Below are positions 15,001 to 24,000 of a stretch of 64,000 bases of DNA, piece after piece (position 1 is the first letter of the stretch; each line of letters begins with the position of its first letter). This DNA comes from Planctomycetota bacterium (GTDB taxonomy: Bacteria; Planctomycetota; Phycisphaerae; SM23-33), in the NCBI GenBank assembly GCA_022705325.1, contig JAKJER010000026.1, forward strand, positions 1 through 64,000, read 5' to 3'. The translations under genes and the position numbers were made by a program. Under the pieces are notes generated by a model. It did no database searches and was not told the origin of the DNA. It worked only from the letters and a program-made list of their open reading frames with translations.

Positions 15001-18000
15001 ATGGCGTTGATGCCCGAACCGTCGGTCGCATGCAGGGAGGCGGTCGAGGCCTGTATTCCGTCGGTATCGGCCGTTGCGCCGTCGCCGTCGATCTGGGCCT
15101 TGACGTCGGTCCGGATGCGGTTTTCCGCGTAGGAGCCGGCTCCGCTGACGCCGATGCCGGCGCTGCTGCCGCCGCCGATTCCGATGGCCGCAGCCACCAC
15201 GACCGCGTCGATGGTCTCGGTTGTGGATGCGTCGAGAGTGAGAGCGCCGTTGGCCCGGACGCTCGACTCGGCGATCCAGGCCTGCACCTGGGCGGCGTCG
15301 ACGTCCACGCCGACCTGCTGCCAGAGGGTCACGTCGCGGTACTGCTGGGCGCTGAGATCGAACGGCTGGTCACCGTCCTCATCCGGGTTGCTGTCGGTCA
15401 ACTCGGGGCCGACGTATTTGTAGATGTCGCCGGCTAGCGCGCCGCCGGAGATCTGCACCGTCATGTTCGGGCTGAGCGCATCGACCAGCGTGCCGGCCTC
15501 GATCCCCTCCGGACTGACGGCCGGAGTAACCTCCACCATCGTCCACAGGGATTCGTTGCCGTAATCCTGCTGGCTCAGGTCGAACGGCTGCGCGCCGGCG
15601 GTATCCGGGTCGCTGTCGTCCTGTGCGTCGCCGATGTACTCGAATACATGGCCGGCCAGCGGACCGCTGGCAACCAGCACGTTCATCCCCGGCGTGAGGG
15701 CGGCGACCTCGGTGCCGACCTGCTGGCCCTGGTCCTCGTAGGTGGACGCGGTGACCTTCTTCCAGGACGCCTCAACGCTGTAATCCTGGGCCGTCAGGTC
15801 GAACGGTTGTGAACCGGCGGTGTCCGGGTCGCTGTCGTTCACCTCGCTGCCGACATACTCGTAAACGTCGCCGTTGACGGCGCGCACCAGCAGACCGGGA
15901 GTCAACGTGTCGAGCACGGTCGGGGCCGGGCCGGACGTGGACTGGTAGTCCGGCTCCACATCGCCGGCCCGGGGGTCCCAGCCGATGAAGTTGCGGGCCA
16001 CCGCAATGCCCACGGCCGCGCCGACGCCAGTCTGTCCGACGGCCACGCCGGCCGCCAGCGCGCCCACGACGGCGCTGATTTCGCCGGTGCCGGTCGCGTC
16101 GATGTCGACGTTCCCGACGGGGTGCTGGTCGTCGCCGATCGCGCTGTCCTTGATGAAGGCGTTGGTGCGCGAGAGGATCACGTTGGTGGACTCCGACGCC
16201 CCGCCCGCGATGCCTACGCTCGTGCCGGATCCTACGGCGACCGAAACCGCGGCGGCGATGGTGGCCGCGTTGATGTCGGAAGCGTCGGTGGCGCTGATGA
16301 CCACGTCATGGCCGTCGGTTCGCACGCTGGAGACGCCGTCGATGCTGGCGGTGACGTCCTTGTCGATGCGGTTGTGCGCCATCGCCAGGCCGATGCCGAC
16401 CGACACGCTCGCGGCGCTGGTGGTGCCGGAGATGCTCGCCGACGCAGCCGTCGCGATCGCATCGATGGAGGACTCGTCGTCGGCGGTGATGCTGACCGTG
16501 TCGCCGGACGAGAGGCTGGCGGCCCCGTCGGCGGCGGTGTCGGCGACGGTCGCGGCGATCGTGTTGTCGATGGTGTTGAAGCTCAACGCGCCGGTGGCGT
16601 TGGCGGCGATGGCCGACGAACTGCCGCTCACCGCGACGTTGACGGAGAGGCCGAACGCCAGCGACTGGATCGACGCCTGGCTGTCGGCCGAGACGAACAC
16701 CGAGCCGTCGGCGCTGACGGCGGAGTCTTCGGCCGCTGCCCGGACGGTGTTGTTGATGTCATTGATGGTCAGTGAGAGGCCCAGCCCGCCCGAGACGGCC
16801 GTGCTCTGGCCTACGGAGATTCCCAACGCCACGGCGCCGGCGACGGCGCGGATGCTGGACTCGTCGGCGGCGCTGAGGGTGATGGCGGCGCCGCTGTCGT
16901 CGGCAGTCGTCAGGGCGCTGTCGTTGATCACCAAAGCGCTGGTGGTCACGCGGATCGAGTTGATCGAAGCCGAGCCGGCCCCGCTGCCCGAGATGGCGTT
17001 TCCGGAGCCCGAGCCGGTTACGCTGCCGGCGGCCCCGATGGCCAGCGCGAAGATGTCCGAAGCACTGGTCGCTTCGACGCTGATGTCGCTGTCGGCGGTG
17101 ATCTCCGAGTTGTCCACTTCGGCCAGGACGCTGCTCCCGTCGCCCGCCCCGCCGATCTGGTTGACGGAGAAGGCGGCCCCGAAGGCCCCGGCCCCGCCGT
17201 TGCCCTGGCTGGAGATGCCTACCGACGCCGCGATGCCGCCGGCGCCGCTGCGAATGGTGGAATTGTCCTCGGCCAGGATGCTCGCGCCGCCGGGCCCGAG
17301 ATCGACCGTGCTGTCGCGGAGGATCGCCTGGGTGTCGAAGTCGATCAGGTTAACCGAACCCGAGGCCGCTCCGCCCGCGGCCACGCCGCTGCCCGAGGTG
17401 CCCTTCGCGACGCTGACGGCGCCGGCGAGGGTGTAGGCGTCGATCGTCTCCTGGCTGGCGGCCTGGATCAGCAGGTCGCCCCGGGAGAGCACCGAGGGAT
17501 TGTTTCCGTCCGGGGCCGCCCAGTCGACGTCGGCGTCGTCCAGGCTGGCGACGGCGCTGCTGACGATCTTGTTGACGGAGACCGCAACGCCCGCCGAGAT
17601 CGCGGTCGAGCTGCCCTGTTGGCCGGACGCGACGGAAAGCGACAGCCCGCCGGCGATCGCGAAGATCCGCGACTTGTCGATCGCCAGGACGAAGAGGTCG
17701 CCGTTGGAAGCGTCATCGGCGGAACGGCCGCTGACGATTTCGAAATCGACGTTGGACGCGGTTGCGGATGTGGCGTTGCTGATGCTGTTGACCGAGACCG
17801 AGCCGGCGACCGCGACGGCCGTTGAGCTGCCGCCTGAACCGCCGCTGGAACTGGAGCCGGCCGCGATGGCGCCCGCGCCGCCAGCCGCCGCGGCGATGAT
17901 CCTGGCATCCGAACTCGAATGAATGTTCACGGTCGGATTCGTGTCCGACTGATCTCCCTCGATAGGCCACCCGATGCCGTTGCCGTCGAGTGTGAAGGCG

Positions 18001-21000
18001 GTGTCCTCAACCAGGACCGTAGTGGTGGCGTTGACGCCGTTATAGCTGAACGCGCCGGCCAAGGCTACCGCGGTGCCGCCTGCCTTCTCCTTGGTGAATG
18101 CCAAACCGCCTGTTGCCGCTATGATGTCGTTATTGTTGTCGGCCGTCGCGAAGAGCGATCCGGCCTGCACCTGCCCGGCGTCGATCACCGAGGCCTGGGT
18201 GGTATCCTTGACCATGTTTACGCTGGCCGCCGCCGCAATGCCGACGCCGGTCTTCTGTTTCTGCTTTTGGGAGTCGTCGCTCGGGGGCGAGCTGTCCCCG
18301 TCGCCGGAGGCAAACGGCTCGTCGCCGAAAAGTCGCGGCAGGGATTCCCCGTCCAGGGGATCGGAGTCATTACTCCCGTCTCCGCTGGAACTCGGCGAGC
18401 TGCCCGGAGGATTATCTGTCGGTTTGTCCTCCTTTGCGCTGACTACCGCCCCGGCCACCGTGAAGCTGTACAGGTCGCCGCCAACGACGGCCCGGGCCGT
18501 GACGTCCTCGGCGACGTTGATCCCCGGGACAACATCGATGCTGTCCGGGGTCTCGTTCGTCTCGTCGCCGATCAGCGCGAGCGTCTTCCGGTCGAAGTTA
18601 TTCACCGCGACCGAGATGCCGGCGCCGATGGCTTCGCTCTTGGCTACACCGCCGGCCCACATGACGTTGGTGCCCAGATTGGCCCCATAGATATTCACGT
18701 TGCGCCCGGTGACGATGGCGCCCGCCCCAAGCTGAGCGACCGTGTCGGAGACCTCCTGGGTGTACATGACCGTGCCGCCCACGGAGACGGTTTCGGCGCT
18801 GGCGCCGGCCTGGCCGAGACTGATATTGAAGAGGACCTCATCCGCCTTGATGTTGAAGCCGCCGTCCATCCCGCTGTAGATCTCGGCTCCGTCTTCGACG
18901 ATCGCGTGGGTGGTGTTATCGATCAGCATGATGAACAGCGCGCCGCCGACGCCGCCCTTGCCGCCACTGGAGGCCGCGGCATCGACCTCGACGGGGTTCT
19001 TCTTCTTCAACAGGTCCTTGGGAGTGACCTCGAGGCTGAAGTACCCGGCCATGTTGACCAGTTGCATGTAATTGGAGGCCACAACTGACACGACCTGCTC
19101 GTCGGCGGTCTGATCGCCCGGATCGTCCGGGTTGCGGTTGTTCTGGTGCGGATTGAACAGCCCGTCGCCATCCTGGTCCGTATACTCGCGCCAGTCTTCA
19201 TCCTGGTTGATCTTGGCGCCGCTCTCGACCAGCGACTTTGCGACGTCGGTGAAGACCAGCACATCGACCATGCCAGCCACGGAGACCTTGTCGGACTCCG
19301 CCGAGGCGCGGGCCCAGGTATTGAGCAGCTTGTCCTTGATGCCGAGCGTCTCGTTCATGTACTTCTTGACCGCTTCCGGGCCGTCCCGCTCGATGGCGCT
19401 GAGGAATTCGCTGTAGGTGGACGGGAACAGTTCGTCGGGTGAGGTGAGGTAGGGGTGCTGCACGAGGCTGATCACCCGCGTGGCCCGCAGGGCGTCGAGC
19501 TGCGCGCCGGAATGCACGGTGGTCTCGGCGACGGCTTTGAAGATCCCGACGTCGGCGGCGATACTGATGCCGACGCCCGAGCCGCCGGAGCCGCCCGAGT
19601 CGTTCTTGCTGCCTTCCTTCTTCTCAGCCGGCTCGATACTGCTCTCGGCGCTGAGCTGAACCTGGTGCTCGATGGTGGCGGTGACTTCCAGGTCTTCGTT
19701 GGACTTGAGCACCGCTGTGCTTCCGATGTCGGTGGTAACCTGGTGGTCGGCGTAGGAGAAGGCGAAAGCGCCCGCAGCCTTCAGCGGGGAGCCCTGGATT
19801 CCAGCCTTGCCGGACGCGTCTCCGGCCACATTCCCCCCGTCCTTCTTGGAGTCGAGCAGCTTCTCGACGATGGTGTCGAAAATCGAGCCGTCCGGCCCGA
19901 AGCTGAAATCGCCCTTGTCCTCTTCTTCCTCTTCATCCGCCACTCCGGCCTCGGCGGAGGCCTTGTCCTCCGCCTTCAGGCCGGACAGGATGCCGACGCC
20001 GGTTGCCCAGCCAGAGTCGAGCACGTGCATCGCCTCAAGGCTGAAGCCCGTGGCACCGGCATTCTGCGGGTCGAGCGAGAAGTTGATGTTGACGCCGGCC
20101 CGCGCCTCGTTTTCGGTCTCGGCGAGCTGGATGACCTGATGTTCGACGAACTTGTTGTCGCCCTGCAGGTCGAACTCGTTGATGCCCGTGATGACGTAGT
20201 AGGTCTGCCCGTCGACGAGCCCCTCGATTGGCGCAGTGCCCTCGCGGTAGACCACCGCCTGGCCCAGTTCGAAGGTCAGGCCGAGGAGGGAGAAGTCGAT
20301 CTCGTTGTCGCTCTTGCTGAACGCCTTGTTGTCGAGCGTGATCCGGGAGAGCTTGCTGTCGACCTGGCTGCCGTCGAAGTCCTTGGTGTTCATCGTGGTC
20401 GGCATGACATCGAAGCCGAAAGGATCGATCTCGCCCGTGCGGAGCAGATCGACCGCCACGCTGTCGATGGCGTTCTGCTCGGTCAGCGCGAGTTGGATGT
20501 AGTTCGACTCATCGACATCGGTGGTGCTCGGATCGTCCTCCACGGAGATCACGATATAGTCGGTGTCGTCGATCAACCCTCCGATGGACGTGCCGCGCCG
20601 GCTCGAGTAGTGGACGGTGTCTTCGGAGACCAGGGCGGTCGGCCCGACGTTGATCATGTTCCTGTCGTAATCGACGTAGCCGGGCTTGTTCGGGTCGGTC
20701 TCCAGCGGGTTGATCTCGAGCTTGACCAGGTAGCCGTCCTGGGCGTGGGCGATGACCGTGCCGTCGACCTGGGTGTGGATGTCAGACTTGGAGAGGGAAA
20801 TGCTGAAGCCCAGCCCCGCGGCGCCGTTGGCGAAGGTGGAGCCCTTGGATTCTGTCTCCGTCTTGTTCTCGCCGTTGGCGCGGATGTTGACGGTCTTGGC
20901 GGCCTCGACGGTAGCACCGGCGGCGACGGTGATCGTGGAGTTGACGATGCTGTTTCCGATCGCGAGCGAACCGGCGATTCCGCTGTCGCCGGCCTTCTGC

Positions 21001-24000
21001 TCGGTCTCGGTCTTGACGCCCGCGCTGGACTTGGCGTCGCTGGTGACCACGACGCAGCCGTCAGACGAGTAGAGCCGCGAGCCGCCCAGGATGTTGATGG
21101 TGGCGGTCGACTTGGCCTCGCCGTAGGCAACGCTGAAGAGTTTGCTCTTGGCCGATCCCGACGCGTCGGCGGCCGCGGTGGCGTACAGGCCGACGGCCAC
21201 GTCGCCCAGCAGCTTGGCGTTCTCGCCGATGTTGATCGTGGCCTCGGACTGCTTGTAGAGGACCTTGACCGGCAGGGCAATCAGGTCGCCGATCTTATCC
21301 AGAAGCGGCTTGAGGACGAAGTTGTTGACCTCCTGGCCCATGCCCAGCAGGGTGGTCAGGTCGCGGTCCTCGGCCTGGGCGAAGATGTAGACGGCCCCGC
21401 CGGACAACTCGGCGCCGGCGCCGATATCGACCAGCACGTCGCGCAGCGAGACCATGACCGGCGAGGCGTTGACGATGTCGGTGGTGTCGATGCGGCGGGC
21501 CCGGAAGTCGATATCGCCGCCCCCGCTGGCCGGATCATCCGGGTCCTGCAGCGCCGAGAGCCTCACGCCGTCGTTCACGTAAATCCGGTCGGCAAAGGCC
21601 TGGAAAAGCCCGCCGTGGGTGAAGGTGTTGCCGGTGAAACGGATCTCGTCCCGGAACGCGTCGGGGAGAATCTCCGGGGCGCCCTCTTCCAGGCCGTAGA
21701 CCTTGAACTCCGCCGAGAACTGGCTGTCGAGGCCCTTGACCTCGATGGAATCAGCGCCGTAGCCCCCCTCGACCACCAGCGATTCGATCGGGACGCTGAA
21801 ACTGAACACCGGGTCGGTTATCCAGCCGGAGCCGTCGTAGATCTCCATCCCCTCGAACCGGACCTGCATCACCCCGTCATCGGCCGTCGCGTCGTCCTCG
21901 ACGATGATCGTGTCGGCGAAACTGGTGCCCTTCACCTCGATGTCGAAGAGGTTGGCGTTGACGAGTCGCTTCTTGAGAAGGTCCTCGTGGTCAATTCCGG
22001 CGTACCGGATGTACTTGCCGTTGAGATGGACCAGGCCGCTGAGGTCGGTCCCCGCTCCCGGATCGAAAACGGTGTACTTGCCCGTCAACGGCCTGTAGAC
22101 CCGGATGGCGTCCAGGCTGCCCGTGCCCCCGTCGAGGATGCTGCTGAGGCTGCCGTTCTGCTCGAAAGTGAACGCGTCGCTCGTCCCGTCGCTGGCGCCA
22201 ACGAGGTGCTCAAAGTTCTCGAACCGTACGCCGGCCACTTCGCCGGCGTCCGCGCTGTCGATTGTCCATCGCACCACGGAGTCGTCCGGGCCGTACAGCG
22301 TGTCGAACACGACGCTGCCCACGACCTTGTCGATGGCGGCGAAGCTCCCGGCGCCGGTGGCCGTCATGTCCGCCAGGTTGACGCTGACGGCGACGTAGAG
22401 CCCCGAATAGTCCAGGACGTCCATCGCCCGTGTGATCGTCTGATTTCCGTTTTCATCGGGCTGCTCGGCGTAGTCGGCTCCGCCGTTGATCTGGCCGGAC
22501 ATGGCCCCGCCGGAGGCGAACGAGAAGGTGTCCGCCCCATAGCCGCCCTGGAGATCCTCAATGCCCGTGAAGAGGCCGCGGGTCTGGAGGGTGCCCGCGT
22601 TGGAGCCCGTGATCGACCAGGCATTGTCCTGGTCCGGGCCGATGACCGTGTCGCTCACGGTCTGCCCGCCGCCCTGCACGCTGCCGGAGATCGAGCCGTC
22701 GGCCGTGAACGCGAAGTTGTCGTCCGCGCCGCCGCCAACCAGGTACTCGATTCCTTCAAAGGTCGTCCCGCCCGTGATGGTGCCGCTATCGGCGCCGCTG
22801 ATGATCCAGTCGGTGTTCTCCTCCGGCCCGAGGATGGTGTCGTCGCCGGCGCCCGGACCCTCGTTGATGGTGTCGGCCCCGCCGCCGATCGTGAGAATAT
22901 AGGTGTCGTCGCCGCCGCCTCCCGCCAGGGTGTCGTCGCCCGGCCCGCCGGTCAGGCGGTTGGCTCTCGCGTCGCCGGTCAGCGTGTCGTCGCCCGAGCC
23001 GCCGATGAGGTTCTCGATGTTGGCGATGTTGCTGGCGTCTTCGTCGACGCCCGTCGCCGAGGCCGCGCCCAGGTCCGCCGCGACGGAATCCGTGAAAGAG
23101 GAGTAGTCGAGGGTGTCGCTGCCCTGGTTATAGCCTTCGACGATCGTGTCGGTCCCGAGGGGATCCAGGACATAGGTGTCGTCGCCCGCCCCGCCGGTCA
23201 GCGTGTCGTCGCCGGGCCCGCCGGCCAGGATGTTGGCTCTCGTGTCGCCGGTCAGGGTGTCGTCGCCCGAGCCGCCGATGAGGTTCTCGATGTTCGCGAC
23301 GTTGCCGGAGACAGCCGTCGCCGTTGCGCCGAGCGTTGCGCTGACGTCGGTCGTGAAGGACGAGTAATCGAGGGTATCGTTGCCGCCGCTGGCGGACTCG
23401 GTGATGGTGGCCGCCTCGCCGGGACTCAGGACGTAGGTGTCGTCACCAGCGCCGCCCGTGAGTGTGTTGGTCCCCGTTCCGCCGATCAGCACGTCACGGC
23501 CGCTGCCGCCCCTGAGGATATCGTCGCCACCTGCGCCGTCGAGCACGGTCGAGCCGCCAAAGGTCGAAGCGTCGAGTGTATTGGCGCCGGCCCCGCCGGT
23601 CAGATGGGCAGCCTCGATCGAAGACAAGGTGTCGTTCCCCTCGCTGCCGACGGTCAGACGCGTGCCGGTCAACGTGAAGTTCGCATCCCGAGTCTCGACG
23701 ACCGTGTCGAAACCGTCCCCTCCGATGAGGAAGTCCTGGCCCAAGCCGCCGGTCAGGACGTTATCCAGGGAGTTGCCGGTGATCGTATCGCCCCGGCTGC
23801 CGCCGATGACGTTCTCGATCACGTCGCCGCCGGAGAGGTCGATGGTCAGCCAGGCCGCTGCCATCTGGGCCCCCTCCAAGGACAAGTTGATAATCACACT
23901 TGATGTGGTCGTTGAGGAGAAGTCCAGCGTGTCCGTCCCCTGGTCGATCCACTCGTAGATCGTGTCGGCCCCCAGCGAATTGTCGGCGTCAAAAACGTAC

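Noticed and set aside
519-23903. Long plus-strand open frames opposite the giant gene (for example 519-2381, 4116-7037, 7170-9212, 19455-23903)
   Set aside because: They are codon-aligned antisense reflections of a GC-rich, repetitive gene; their translations are low-complexity with no domain, while the minus frame gives coherent RTX and LEPR motifs.
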